Below, one piece after another: positions 55,222-63,779 of a stretch of 64,000 nucleotides of DNA. This DNA comes from Bacillus sp. FJAT-52991 (lineage in GTDB: Bacteria > Bacillota > Bacilli > Bacillales > Domibacillaceae), in the NCBI RefSeq assembly GCF_037201805.1, contig NZ_CP147404.1:2834501-2898500 (forward strand), read 5' to 3'. The position numbers were made by a program, and so were the translations under genes. Below the pieces are notes generated by a model. It had not been told where the DNA came from and ran no database searches. It saw nothing but the letters and a program-made list of their open reading frames with translations. How positions within the stretch are numbered: the stretch's first letter is position 1; each line of letters starts with the position of its first letter.

Positions 55222-56604
55222 TTATGACTTCGTATTTAATATTTTATTGGGATTTAATAGAGTAAGAGGATCAAGCGCTTGTTTGATTTTTCCCATGACA
55301 AGCAAGGCCTTTCCATGTTCTTTCTCTTGATATTTCTGTTTGCCGATCCCAACACCATGTTCTCCAGTACAAGTGCCGCCTCGTTCAATCGCATACATCA
55401 CGATTTTTTCATTTAATTCATCGGCTTTTGTCTTCTCTTCCTCGTCATTCATATCAATCATTAACAGCACATGGAAATTACCATCCCCCACATGTCCAAC
55501 AATTCCTCCAATTAGCGCCATCGCATCAAGCTCTTCCCTTGCATAACGAATCGCTCCTGCTAATTCAGAAATCGGTACACAGACATCGGTGACCATTAGC
55601 TTTTTCCCCGGATACCCATGAACATAAGCGTAGGCTAAATTGTGGCGTGCTTCCCATAGCTGCACGCGAGCGGCATTGTCCGTTTCAAATTCAATTTCTT
55701 CACATTGAAACTCGGCAACAATTTCCTTCATAAAATCTACATCTTGCTTTAAGCCTGCTGCATTTCCATGGAACTCCAAAAATAACGTCGGCTGTTCCTT
55801 ATACGATGTGTCGCTATGAAGATTGACTTGCTTCATCGACGGTTCATCTACCAGCTCGACTCGGGCAATCGGAATCCCCGCTTGCAAAATGCCAACTACC
55901 GCTCCGACCGCATCATCGACCGTTGGAAAAGAAGATCTGGCCGCCATAATAAATTCCGGAATTCCATAGACACGGAGCGTTAATTCGGTAAAGCAGCCTA
56001 ACGTCCCCTCCGAACCAACAAACAGACTATTTAAATGATAGCCCGATGAAGATTTCGCTGCTAAATTACCTGTGTGAATCACGGTGCCATCCGCTAGCAC
56101 CACTTCTAGATCACGCACTTGATCACGCATCACACCATATTTCACGGAAGTGGTCCCGCTAGCATTTGTTGCGGCCATTCCTCCAAGCGTGGCATCGGCC
56201 CCTGGATCAACGGAGAAAAACAAGCCATGTTTTTTCAACTCTTTATTCAATTGCGAACGCGTCACACCAGGCTGCACACGAACGAGAAAGTCTTCTGCTC
56301 TTACTTCTAATACTTTGTTCATTTGCGAAAAATCAATCGTTATGCCATGATCATACGGAATGGTATGCCCTTCTAAGCTCGACCCTACTCCGAATGGTAC
56401 GACTGGCACCTCATATTCAGTAGCGATTTTCATGACCGCACTCACTTGTTCCGTCGATATTGGAAAAACGACCACATCCGGTGTGCTCGCCGCATGATAA
56501 GATTCATCTTTACTATGCTGTTCTAAAATCGTTTCATTGACTGATACTTGCTGATCAGAAAGAGCCCCACGTAAAGCTCCGACCCATTCTTTTTTTGTAT
56601 TCAT
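55222..56604 (-). CDS. FAD-linked 2-hydroxy-acid oxidase (GlcD/D-lactate dehydrogenase family)
   Basis: 460 aa. PCMH-type FAD domain (VVPFGVGSSLEGHTIPYDHGI, DPGADATLGGMAATNASGTT) and FAD-oxidase C domain (GHVGDGNFHVLL, GTCTGEHGVGIGKQKY). Oxidises glycolate or D-lactate. No GlcF or GlcE partner is next to it. ATG at 56604 with GGAGG 8 nt upstream, chosen over five earlier ATGs. Operators for the FCD regulator lie in its promoter. Confidence 0.88.
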   Translation of the reverse strand: MNTKKEWVGALRGALSDQQVSVNETILEQHSKDESYHAASTPDVVVFPISTEQVSAVMKIATEYEVPVVPFGVGSSLEGHTIPYDHGITIDFSQMNKVLEVRAEDFLVRVQPGVTRSQLNKELKKHGLFFSVDPGADATLGGMAATNASGTTSVKYGVMRDQVRDLEVVLADGTVIHTGNLAAKSSSGYHLNSLFVGSEGTLGCFTELTLRVYGIPEFIMAARSSFPTVDDAVGAVVGILQAGIPIARVELVDEPSMKQVNLHSDTSYKEQPTLFLEFHGNAAGLKQDVDFMKEIVAEFQCEEIEFETDNAARVQLWEARHNLAYAYVHGYPGKKLMVTDVCVPISELAGAIRYAREELDAMALIGGIVGHVGDGNFHVLLMIDMNDEEEKTKADELNEKIVMYAIERGGTCTGEHGVGIGKQKYQEKEHGKALLVMGKIKQALDPLTLLNPNKILNTKS

Positions 56605-56639
56605 TTTCATTTCCTCCATCATCATCTATAATCCGTTAA

Positions 56640-56669
56640 TGGTCTAACCAAATTTAAATTGGTCCAACC
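56640..56669. promoter_or_regulatory. paired FCD-GntR operators in the oxidase promoter
   Basis: TGGTCTAACCA (56640-56650) and TGGTCCAACC (56660-56669), the TGGTNNNACCA type bound by FadR-subfamily GntR proteins, centres 20 bp apart. Confidence 0.7.
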
Positions 56670-56677
56670 TTTTTTCT

Positions 56678-56705
56678 ATTGTACTAAATTATCTGAAAAA
56701 ATCAA
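56678..56705 (-). promoter_or_regulatory. putative promoter of the oxidase-transporter operon
   Basis: Minus strand: -35 TTGATT, 16 bp, -10 TACAAT (56678-56683); operators lie downstream. Confidence 0.6.
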
Positions 56706-56762
56706 CTATTAAAATTTTTCACAAAACTATTGTAAGATAAATACTAAGAGGGGGGAGATTTC

Positions 56763-57476
56763 ATGATTCCACAGCCGAAGAAAAAAACGTATCAAATGAT
56801 TGTTGATCAAATAAAAGAATATTTTTTAACAGAAGAATTAAAGCCAGGAGATAAACTACCAACGGAAAGAGAATTAGCTAGCCGCTTCAATGTCAGCCGA
56901 ACATCTGTAAGAGAAGCGCTACGAAAACTGGAGAACAAAGGAATTATTGAAATTAAACAAGGCAGTGGAAGCTTTATTAAAACATCGGAGTTTCAATTAC
57001 TTGGCGAAGAACTGTCCACAACGATCATCCACGCGGAAAATAAACTCATCTATGAAATGTTAGAGTTACGCCGTGCACTTGAAGTAGAATGTGCCTTCTT
57101 GGCTTCTAAAAGAGCCACTTCTGAAGACTTAGAACACATTCGCCAAGCCATCGAAAAAATGAAAGCTGCTGAAAATGACGTCGAACTTGGATTAGAAGCT
57201 GATCTCAACTTCCATTTAAGTATCGTTCGTGCTTCTCATAACTCAATCTTTTTACAATTGGTCCAAACACTGAGTGAGCATATGCAGGACACAATTCGTG
57301 CCACTCGAAGACAGCGCCTAGCTGACCCTGAACGGCTTCAAGGCACCTTTGAGGAACATAAAGAAATGTACATAGCGATTGCCGCTGGAGAAGCAGAACA
57401 AGCAAAACAACTGATGGAGAAACATATTACGCAAATTAGAAAAGAATTAGCGGAGTCACTGTTAAATCAGGAATGA
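56763..57476 (+). CDS. GntR/FadR-subfamily (FCD) regulator of the hydroxy-acid operon
   Basis: 237 aa. Winged HTH (KPGDKLPTERELASRFNVSR, TSVREALRKLENKGIIEIKQGSGSFI) and FCD domain (LELRRALEVECAFLA, HLSIVRASHNSIF with metal-ligand His/Asp). Divergent from the oxidase gene and likely binds the two TGGTNNNACC sites. Effector probably a 2-hydroxy acid. ATG with GGGGGGAG upstream. Confidence 0.9.
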   Translation: MIPQPKKKTYQMIVDQIKEYFLTEELKPGDKLPTERELASRFNVSRTSVREALRKLENKGIIEIKQGSGSFIKTSEFQLLGEELSTTIIHAENKLIYEMLELRRALEVECAFLASKRATSEDLEHIRQAIEKMKAAENDVELGLEADLNFHLSIVRASHNSIFLQLVQTLSEHMQDTIRATRRQRLADPERLQGTFEEHKEMYIAIAAGEAEQAKQLMEKHITQIRKELAESLLNQE

Positions 57477-57484
57477 GGTGTCAG

Positions 57485-57949
57485 ATGAATCGAGGTTTAT
57501 TTATTTTCATTTTCATGATGAGCTGTTATTTAATCGGATGTTCAAATGAGGAGCTGACGGTGGAAAAGCCACCCGAAGCTTCGGTTCAAATTGGAGAGCA
57601 AACATATAAAACGACACTTGGTTCCTATTGTTGGAGCGGAGAAGGAAAAAATACTTGTGTCGATAAAGCGGGCCCCGTTGAACTGTTAGTAGAAAAAACA
57701 CCAATCAAGGTTTCGCCCGGTGAAAAGATCACCTTCCTCATTGACCATAAACAGAAACCAAGTAAAGTAGAAGCCGTCCAATTCCATAAGAACAAAGAAA
57801 CCGATGTGCTCGTGAAAGATCATCAACTAACAGCACCCATGGAAAAAGGGGTTTACTATTACTCCTATGGCGTGTGGTGGAACGACGAAAAAGAACCAGA
57901 TGTCTCAAACGGGGATGCTTTTTATGCTTTTGTGATTGAAGTAGAATAG
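57485..57949 (+). CDS. conserved lipoprotein of unknown function
   Basis: 154 aa. Signal peptide with lipobox LIGC (Cys about residue 19). The remainder looks like a small Ig-like beta domain: SYCWSGEGKNTCVDKAGPVELL with two Cys, and GVYYYSYGVWWNDEKEPDVS, then GDAFYAFVIEVE. Related to lipoproteins of Bacillus of unknown role. ATG at 57485 with GAGGTG about 5 nt upstream; starts 8 bp after the GntR stop. Confidence 0.75.
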   Translation: MNRGLFIFIFMMSCYLIGCSNEELTVEKPPEASVQIGEQTYKTTLGSYCWSGEGKNTCVDKAGPVELLVEKTPIKVSPGEKITFLIDHKQKPSKVEAVQFHKNKETDVLVKDHQLTAPMEKGVYYYSYGVWWNDEKEPDVSNGDAFYAFVIEVE

Positions 57950-58033
57950 TTTCTTATAAGGAAAAATATCATAAAAATCTTGAAAGAACTTAATTAGTTA
58001 AAGATGTTGACGTCAGTCCTTGAACATGCTTTC

Positions 58034-58063
58034 TAGTGCCAAGTATACTATCACTTGGCACTA
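58034..58063 (+). terminator. hairpin after the lipoprotein gene
   Basis: TAGTGCCAAGT / ACTTGGCACTA, 11-bp stem, weak T-tail (TATGTTGTTCC). Confidence 0.5.
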
Positions 58064-58075
58064 TATGTTGTTCCT

Positions 58076-58570
58076 TTAATGAATCAGCAACAGCATTCCT
58101 TCTTCGTTATGAGCTGCTTCTTCAAAATAACGAACGAGCTCTTGATAGTTGTCCACTATGTAGTCCTTATCCTCTTCTGTCCATTCACCATACATTGGGT
58201 AAATATCTGCTTCATTCAAAGCTTCGACATCGAATTGTTCGGACAGGTCGTTGACTGAAATGTTTTTCAACGTATCATATATTTCTTTTACCTCATCCGA
58301 TGGTAAATAGCGACAAGGCCCCATGCCCAGATCTCTACCGATTGGCTTTCCGCCTAAGATCGCATCTCCTTCTGTCGAATCAACAGCTGCTCCAAGCTGT
58401 GCCTCTCCTGTTAAAAGAAAGTAAATGCCGTGCCAGGCCTTATCAATATCTACTTCCTTTTTACTCACCTCTTCCACTTCATAAAGAAATGTTTCTACTT
58501 CATTTGGATGAGTTGTTAAATGCTCAATGAATTCATTGGAAATTCGATAGTAGCTCGCAATCATGCCCAT
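58076..58570 (-). CDS. YfbM-like DUF1877 protein
   Basis: 164 aa. DUF1877 pattern: MGMIASYYRIS start, DKAWHGIYFLLTGEA, GPCRYLPSDEVKEI, and DIYPMYGEWTEE. Soluble, unknown function; widespread in bacteria. The ATG at 58570 fits homologs; a TTG at 58576 is nearer the GGAG. A perfect 9-1-9 palindrome lies 20 bp upstream. Confidence 0.82.
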   Translation of the reverse strand: MGMIASYYRISNEFIEHLTTHPNEVETFLYEVEEVSKKEVDIDKAWHGIYFLLTGEAQLGAAVDSTEGDAILGGKPIGRDLGMGPCRYLPSDEVKEIYDTLKNISVNDLSEQFDVEALNEADIYPMYGEWTEEDKDYIVDNYQELVRYFEEAAHNEEGMLLLIH

Positions 58571-58592
58571 TTTCAATGGTCTCCTTTTATAG

Positions 58593-58611
58593 TAATATTT
58601 ACTAAATATTA
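58593..58611. promoter_or_regulatory. 9-1-9 palindrome upstream of the DUF1877 gene
   Basis: TAATATTTA-C-TAAATATTA. AT-only arms, so it may be chance or an operator. Confidence 0.35.
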
Positions 58612-58690
58612 TTCTACTATTGATAAAACGATTATGGTATATTCATCTCTACAAATCTCCTGGAGCTATTCTTGAGTTTTATGAATGGCT

Positions 58691-59419
58691 CTATTTTATC
58701 CTATACAATAATTCAGTTCGGTTACTTGCGTTAAATTTTCTATATAAGTTTTGTAAATGTTTTTTAATTGTATGTTCGCTGACATAGAGTTTCTTTGCTA
58801 TTTCTCTATTCTTCCACCCTTCTTCAAGGTAGTTGACGAGTTCTTTTTCTCTTTCAGTTAATAAAGTACTTTGCTTTTGCTGGTTCAGCTTTAAAATATT
58901 CTGTATATTAAAGCCGCTTTCAATTTGTTTAGCTAAAAAACTTAACTTGATACGATCCGTTTCCATAAACAGTTGTTCTTCTTTACTTCTTAATAAACCA
59001 ATTACACCAACGCACTCTCCCTGATGTTCTAGATAAATCCCCATCTCATCTAAAAACGAATACTTCTTCATAAACGAGTAATAATATTCTGTCTCGATAT
59101 ATTCTGAAAAAGAAATCACATCTGTTAACTTTTGGACCTGCCTCTTCTTGTTTAAATTAGAAGGCTGAAGATAGTCCAATTGATAAAAATAGTCATTATA
59201 TTCCCCTAAAGTTTTCTCTTCTATATTTAATAAAATTGGATCCATTAATTGTTTATTTTCATCAACAAGCCAAAATAAGGATTGTTGAAATCCTAAAATT
59301 TCGCAAAGTACTTTAAGAACCTCCGCACGGTAATTATTTATATTCGTATTCATTTGCTTACTTGCCAATTCTTCAACCGCACAAAGCACGCAGTTATACT
59401 CTTCCTTCGTTAATTGCAT
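58691..59419 (-). CDS. LuxR-family regulator with N-terminal GAF-like domain
   Basis: 242 aa. The C-terminal ~60 residues are a LuxR/GerE HTH (LTEREKELVNYLEEGWKNRE, IAKKLYVSEHTIKKHLQNLYRKF). The N-terminal ~165 residues look like a GAF sensor. ATG at 59419 with GGAGGAG about 6 nt upstream. Divergent from the amidase gene, 135 bp away, so it may control it. Confidence 0.87.
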   Translation of the reverse strand: MQLTKEEYNCVLCAVEELASKQMNTNINNYRAEVLKVLCEILGFQQSLFWLVDENKQLMDPILLNIEEKTLGEYNDYFYQLDYLQPSNLNKKRQVQKLTDVISFSEYIETEYYYSFMKKYSFLDEMGIYLEHQGECVGVIGLLRSKEEQLFMETDRIKLSFLAKQIESGFNIQNILKLNQQKQSTLLTEREKELVNYLEEGWKNREIAKKLYVSEHTIKKHLQNLYRKFNASNRTELLYRIK

Positions 59420-59554
59420 AGCTACTCCTCCCTTATTCACAAACTATCACTCTTATCATATATAAATCTTCTGAATAATCAAATAATTATCCTTTTGGGT
59501 AATAGCAGAAATGTTTATTGGCATGGATAATAGACGTAAAAGGAGGAATGCTTA

Positions 59555-61015
59555 ATGAATATCTCGGAGTTTTCAAGCTACGATGGATTGGGCCTTGCGG
59601 AACTTGTCAAAAATCAAGAAGTCAAACCAGAGGAACTCGTTCGGCTTTCCGTTAAAGCGATGAAAGAATTAAACGCTGATTTGAATGCGGTGGTATCGAT
59701 TCTAGAGGAAGAAGCGATGGAAGAGATTAAAAAAGGATTGCCTGAAGGTTCCTTTCAAGGAGTCCCATTTTTAATTAAAGAACTGGTTCTACACGCACAA
59801 AATATTCCTTCTAGTATGGGCAGTAGATTAGCAGAAGGGTTCCAACTGCCAGTGGATAGCGAACTGATGAAACGCTTCCGGCAAGCAGGGTTTGTCACAG
59901 TGGGTACGACCACTACTCCTGAATTTGGCTATAATGCAGCGACAGAGGCTGTTCTTTACGGACCGACACGCAACCCATGGAATCTTAAGCATAGTCCAGG
60001 CGGATCAAGCGGCGGATCAGCAGCAGCAATGGCAGCTGGCATTACTCCTATAGCACATGCCAATGATGGCGGAGGATCGATAAGAATTCCAGCTTCTTGT
60101 AGTGGACTCGTCGGTTTGAAGCCAACTCGAGGCAGAATACCTGCTGGGCCTTATAACAGCGAGCCACTTAACGGGATTGCCATTGAGTTTGCCTTAACAA
60201 AAACGATAAGAGACACTGCCCACCTCCTTGACGCAGTTAGCGGGCCGGACATTGGCTGTTATAGCTGGCCAGAGTCACCAGCAGAAGAATATAAAAATAT
60301 CATTGAAGAACCAGTAAAGCCGTTGAGAATTGCTTGGACAGGCCGACCAGCTTCTGGTGTTCCTGTCGATGAAGAGTGTTTAAAGGCCTTGCATGAAACT
60401 GTTCAGTTATGTAAGGACTTAGGACATACAGTGGTAGAAGATCACCCTCAATATGATGTGGAGCCTTTTAGCCTTGCTACTTTACGCATTTGGACAGCTA
60501 ATATTTATAAAATGATCAATGGAGCTGCCCAAGCTTTAGGTAAAACTCCTAGCGATAAAAATATCGAAGCCGCTATTTGGCAATGTTATTTGTACGGAAA
60601 AGAAATGACGGCATCCGAACTATTGGAAGCAATAGAAGTGAACGCTATCGTTTCAAGGCAAGTTGGACAATTTTTCACCGATTATGATGTGCTGTTATCG
60701 CCAACTCTTGCTACGTTGCCTGCTGAAATCGGCTTGTTAAATGCCGATAATCCGTCAATTAATGCGAAACAATGGACGGAACAAATTTTCACCTACGCTC
60801 CATTTACGAATTTATTTAATGCGACTGGTCAGCCTTCGATTTCACTCCCATTAAAATCAAGTGAAACTGGACTACCAATCGGCATGCAATTTACTGGTCG
60901 TTTCGCAGATGAATCCACTTTACTGCAACTGGCTGCCCAACTGGAAAAAGCATTGCCATGGAAAGACAGAAAACCACCTGTTCACGCGTCTAAATTAGCT
61001 AATACGACATTTTAG
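59555..61015 (+). CDS. amidase, signature family (6-aminohexanoate-cyclic-dimer-hydrolase-like)
   Basis: 486 aa. The Ser-cisSer-Lys triad is readable: Lys in PFLIKELV (about 72), cis-Ser and GGSSGG in [16 protein letters not shown], nucleophile Ser in [15 protein letters not shown] (about 174). The C-terminus ([25 protein letters not shown]) fits the NylA-like branch. It hydrolyses linear or cyclic amides; natural substrate unknown. ATG with AGGAGGAATG upstream; own terminator. Confidence 0.9.
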   Translation: MNISEFSSYDGLGLAELVKNQEVKPEELVRLSVKAMKELNADLNAVVSILEEEAMEEIKKGLPEGSFQGVPFLIKELVLHAQNIPSSMGSRLAEGFQLPVDSELMKRFRQAGFVTVGTTTTPEFGYNAATEAVLYGPTRNPWNLKHSPGGSSGGSAAAMAAGITPIAHANDGGGSIRIPASCSGLVGLKPTRGRIPAGPYNSEPLNGIAIEFALTKTIRDTAHLLDAVSGPDIGCYSWPESPAEEYKNIIEEPVKPLRIAWTGRPASGVPVDEECLKALHETVQLCKDLGHTVVEDHPQYDVEPFSLATLRIWTANIYKMINGAAQALGKTPSDKNIEAAIWQCYLYGKEMTASELLEAIEVNAIVSRQVGQFFTDYDVLLSPTLATLPAEIGLLNADNPSINAKQWTEQIFTYAPFTNLFNATGQPSISLPLKSSETGLPIGMQFTGRFADESTLLQLAAQLEKALPWKDRKPPVHASKLANTTF

Positions 61016-61018
61016 CAA

Positions 61019-61049
61019 AAAACCCGTGACCTCCAAGGTTGCGGGTTTA
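61019..61049 (+). terminator. terminator of the amidase gene
   Basis: AAACCCGTGACC / GGTTGCGGGTTT stem. Confidence 0.75.
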
Positions 61050-61087
61050 GTGTGTCCCTTTCTCAGCTTGCTCTAAAGTTAGTTCAA

Positions 61088-61423
61088 TTATATAAATAAG
61101 ACAAATCCAAGAAGCAGCACAAGTAACACACTTTTTAATTTATTCCTTTTCCACATCTGCAATACTGAAACGATTCCCCCTATAATCAATAAAGCATTTC
61201 CGCTTATTTTAATGATGTTTACCTCCAATAAACCTCCTACTATAGCGAGAAAAGAACCAATTATAAGAAAGCCGATGGTAAAAATAAAGCGAGGTGATTT
61301 AAAATCTGTCATAGCCTCCTTCTTTTCCTCCTCACTCATTTTTAAATAAGCCCTACCGACCATGAAAACCGGTATTCCCCATATCATTAAGAAAATAATT
61401 AATGCATCCATGTCGATATTCAT
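61088..61423 (-). CDS. small integral membrane protein, unknown
   Basis: 111 aa, four hydrophobic segments (about 6-22, 47-66, 68-84, 94-110) with a charged loop KMSEEEKKEAMTDFKS between the first two. No family recognised. ATG at 61423 with AAGGTGT upstream. Confidence 0.65.
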   Translation of the reverse strand: MNIDMDALIIFLMIWGIPVFMVGRAYLKMSEEEKKEAMTDFKSPRFIFTIGFLIIGSFLAIVGGLLEVNIIKISGNALLIIGGIVSVLQMWKRNKLKSVLLVLLLGFVLFI

Positions 61424-61512
61424 ACACCTTCCCCTCCCTCTTTATTTTATAATAAAAATCCAATTTTTTCATAATTCGATCCTTCTCCTTATTTTTTATC
61501 CCTCAAAAATAA

Positions 61513-61561
61513 AGTACGTCTCAATCAGTAAGGGTCTTCTCCCCACTTTAATGCGGGATAA
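61513..61561 (+). repeat. 49-bp palindromic element, degenerate copy 4
   Basis: AGTACGTCTCAATCAGTAAG ... TTTAATGCGGGATAA: same length and same two ends as copies 1-2, interior diverged. AATAAAGT precedes as at the other copies. No gene stop here. Confidence 0.65.
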
Positions 61562-61567
61562 CCTAAA

Positions 61568-61602
61568 AATAGCCGTCTTCCTCAATTGGAAAAACGGCTA
61601 TT
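61568..61602. terminator. hairpin next to element copy 4
   Basis: AATAGCCGTCTTCC / GGAAAAACGGCTATT stem; the T-tail is weak on both sides. Confidence 0.5.
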
Positions 61603-61704
61603 GCTTCATTTCAGTCACTAAGCAAGATTTATGTAATGAATTTTTTTACATAGGATTTCTTTATTTGATATTTTTTGTTTAAATCCATTTATTCTTTTCT
61701 CATG

Positions 61705-62325
61705 TTACTTATTAAGCTTTCGTTGTATATATAATTCTGCAATGATTAAATTTGGTACCCATGCTAACCAAGCAATAATAGAATAACTAAGTTCGAAACG
61801 CTCTAATCCAAATAGAAGCATAAACAATGGTAGCCAAATTCTCAATGTGACCGCCGCAAAGGTTAGGGAGTAATTTCTGATCATCCATTTTTGATGGTCA
61901 TGAACGTTCTTATCTTTAATTTTGACAAGTGCTTGATAGGCAGATACCAACCAAAATATTGATAAAAAGCCAAAACCAAGCTTCCCGACCAAGCCTCCTG
62001 TTGCATAAAAGGCTAGATACAGACCTGAACAACCGCCCAATAAAATACCAATCATATAGACTTTTCCTAGCCATCGATGGCGATTGATATTTTTTTCTCT
62101 AAATTTTGTGGATAATGTAAAAGGACCAATCACTAATGCTACTACACTAGTTGCCACATGTATGAATAACATCGTGTACCAAAATGTACTCAATTTAGAG
62201 AGAGACATAAGCTTCATTTGAACTAACCCAGCCTGATCAGCACCAAGAATAAAATATTGTACAATGGAATAACCGGCTACCGCTATCGCTAAAAAAGTAA
62301 TGATAACCCATATTTTTTTATTCAT
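61705..62325 (-). CDS. DUF2306 membrane protein
   Basis: 206 aa, about 6 membrane helices. DUF2306 hallmarks: FIHVATSVVALVIGPFTL, NRHRWLGKVYMIGIL and DHQKWMIRNYSLTFAAVTLR with the conserved His residues. Possibly heme- or metal-linked, unproven. Downstream of the TetR gene in the same unit. Confidence 0.87.
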   Translation of the reverse strand: MNKKIWVIITFLAIAVAGYSIVQYFILGADQAGLVQMKLMSLSKLSTFWYTMLFIHVATSVVALVIGPFTLSTKFREKNINRHRWLGKVYMIGILLGGCSGLYLAFYATGGLVGKLGFGFLSIFWLVSAYQALVKIKDKNVHDHQKWMIRNYSLTFAAVTLRIWLPLFMLLFGLERFELSYSIIAWLAWVPNLIIAELYIQRKLNK

Positions 62326-62353
62326 AATCGTTTCTCCTCATCTATAATAACCT

Positions 62354-62953
62354 TTAGTTTTTGAGTCCCTGAATGATGGTACGAATATGAAATTGAATTA
62401 ACCGATTTTGTTCTCCCCAATCAAACTGTGGAAATGTGATTAAAAGCGAGGTTAAACCATGCAAACTTGCCCAAATGGTATGGCTTATATCCATATCGGA
62501 CTGTGCCATCTCGCTAAAAGCATTTTCCTGAATAAACTCTTTCACAACCGTATTCAGCAATAGGAATGCGTTATATCTATCGCTGTTTTCTATCTTACTT
62601 GTGTTCTTCTCCAGGTTGTTCATAAAAGCGATGTTATAGTAATCAGGTTGTTTCAAACCGAAGTATATATAGGCTTCACACATGTTAAATAGCCTTATTT
62701 CATGTGATTGATCAAAAGCATGATCATAAGCGATTTTCAACTCATGATAAAAGAGACCATATCCTTCTTCTAATAAATGAAGCAATATCTCTTCTTTATT
62801 TTTGAAATAAATATAAATAGTGGTGGGCGTGTATCCAATCTTAGTCGCTATTTTTCTCATGGATACATGCTGATATCCTTCCTCCAGAAACAACTGACGC
62901 GCCGCATCTATTATTTCCTTTTTTATTTCCGTAGGTTCTTTCTTACGTCTCAT
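62354..62953 (-). CDS. TetR-family regulator
   Basis: 199 aa. HTH: AARQLFLEEGYQHVSMRKIA, TKIGYTPTTIYIYFKNKEEI. The C-terminal domain is of the TetR_C WHG-type. ATG at 62953 with GAGGAGTG upstream. Probably autorepresses through a 35-bp perfect palindrome overlapping its -10 and controls the DUF2306 gene. Confidence 0.9.
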   Translation of the reverse strand: MRRKKEPTEIKKEIIDAARQLFLEEGYQHVSMRKIATKIGYTPTTIYIYFKNKEEILLHLLEEGYGLFYHELKIAYDHAFDQSHEIRLFNMCEAYIYFGLKQPDYYNIAFMNNLEKNTSKIENSDRYNAFLLLNTVVKEFIQENAFSEMAQSDMDISHTIWASLHGLTSLLITFPQFDWGEQNRLIQFHIRTIIQGLKN

Positions 62954-62972
62954 CAATATCACTCCTCAAAAC

Positions 62973-63007
62973 TAAATTAACACCGTTAACTTAACGGTGT
63001 TAATTTA
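62973..63007. promoter_or_regulatory. 35-bp perfect palindrome, TetR operator
   Basis: Arms TAAATTAACACCGTTAA and its exact reverse complement around a central C. It covers the whole -10 of the promoter below. Confidence 0.85.
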
Positions 63008-63030
63008 TCATGTATTCAAAATTATGTCAA
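63002..63030 (-). promoter_or_regulatory. promoter of the tetR-DUF2306 unit
   Basis: Minus strand: -35 TTGACA (63025-63030), 17 bp, -10 TAAATT (63002-63007). Confidence 0.7.
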
Positions 63031-63316
63031 TCCTAACGTTACATTTTATCGGAAAGTCAGGAGCAACAGACAATCATTAAATTCCGAATGGCCTTAGCAT
63101 TTACCATGGATTGCATAACCTGTTCATCTTTTCTACCATCCGCTTGATAGCAATGTTTCAAACAAATTTTACAGCAGCAGCTGTAGCGTTGGAATAAAGT
63201 TTGATTAAAAAGTTGCCATCACTCCTTATTCAACAGCAAATACAAAAACTCCATTTTGAAAAAGATTGATCAATCATGTTATCACAAAGATAAAAAACAT
63301 ATTGTACATTTTAGAA
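63031..63316. other. intergenic stretch, possible gene remnant
   Basis: A minus-strand open frame (about 63240-63055) is Cys-rich (YSCCCKICLKHCYQ and a C-terminal IVCCS) but a stop precedes it and there is no start codon with a ribosome site. I see no other feature. Confidence 0.4.
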
Positions 63317-63376
63317 TTGACATGACATTATATTAATTTTATACTGTTAATGACAGTATTGTGTTGTTAACAGTAT
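63317..63376 (+). promoter_or_regulatory. padR promoter with inverted-repeat operators
   Basis: -35 TTGACA (63317-63322), 17 bp, -10 TATACT (63340-63345). ATACTGTTAATGACAGTAT (63341-63359) overlaps the -10, and a TTAACAGTA half-site follows at 63367. Confidence 0.75.
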
Positions 63377-63437
63377 TGATTTGAATGTTATGTTAACGAA
63401 AAAAATTCTACACTTAAATTAGGAGGTTATATTTATC

Positions 63438-63779
63438 ATGAAACATACAGGGAGACATACAGGTGCATTTCTTTTGCTATTTTTAACAGAGGGAGATAGC
63501 TATGGAGGGAAACTTCTGCAAAAATGTGAAGAAGAGCTTCCCGTCAATCCAATTGATAGTGCCATCATATATCGCACACTAAAAAAATTAGAGAACGAAG
63601 GTGCCGTTGAGTCTTATTTGGATACATCTGATCAAGATAAGCCGATAAAGATGTACAAAATTACTACAGCTGGAAAAAGGCAATTAGAAGATTTTCAAAT
63701 AGATATTGAAGAAAAAATTAAGAATTTATCATTTTTCTTAAACAAATATAAAAAATGGAAGGAGTCTAACCATGATTAA
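63438..63779 (+). CDS. PadR-family regulator
   Basis: 113 aa. PadR winged HTH (AFLLLFLTEGDSYGGKLLQK, IDSAIIYRTLKKLENEGAVES). ATG at 63438 with AGGAGG upstream. Likely represses its own promoter through the ATACTGT repeats and so the permease gene that overlaps its 3' end by 8 bp. Confidence 0.88.
   Translation: MKHTGRHTGAFLLLFLTEGDSYGGKLLQKCEEELPVNPIDSAIIYRTLKKLENEGAVESYLDTSDQDKPIKMYKITTAGKRQLEDFQIDIEEKIKNLSFFLNKYKKWKESNHD

Noticed and set aside
63055..63240. Cys-rich minus-strand frame (YSCCCKICLKHCYQ...)
   Set aside because: A stop lies just before it and no start codon with a ribosome site exists; at best a gene remnant.
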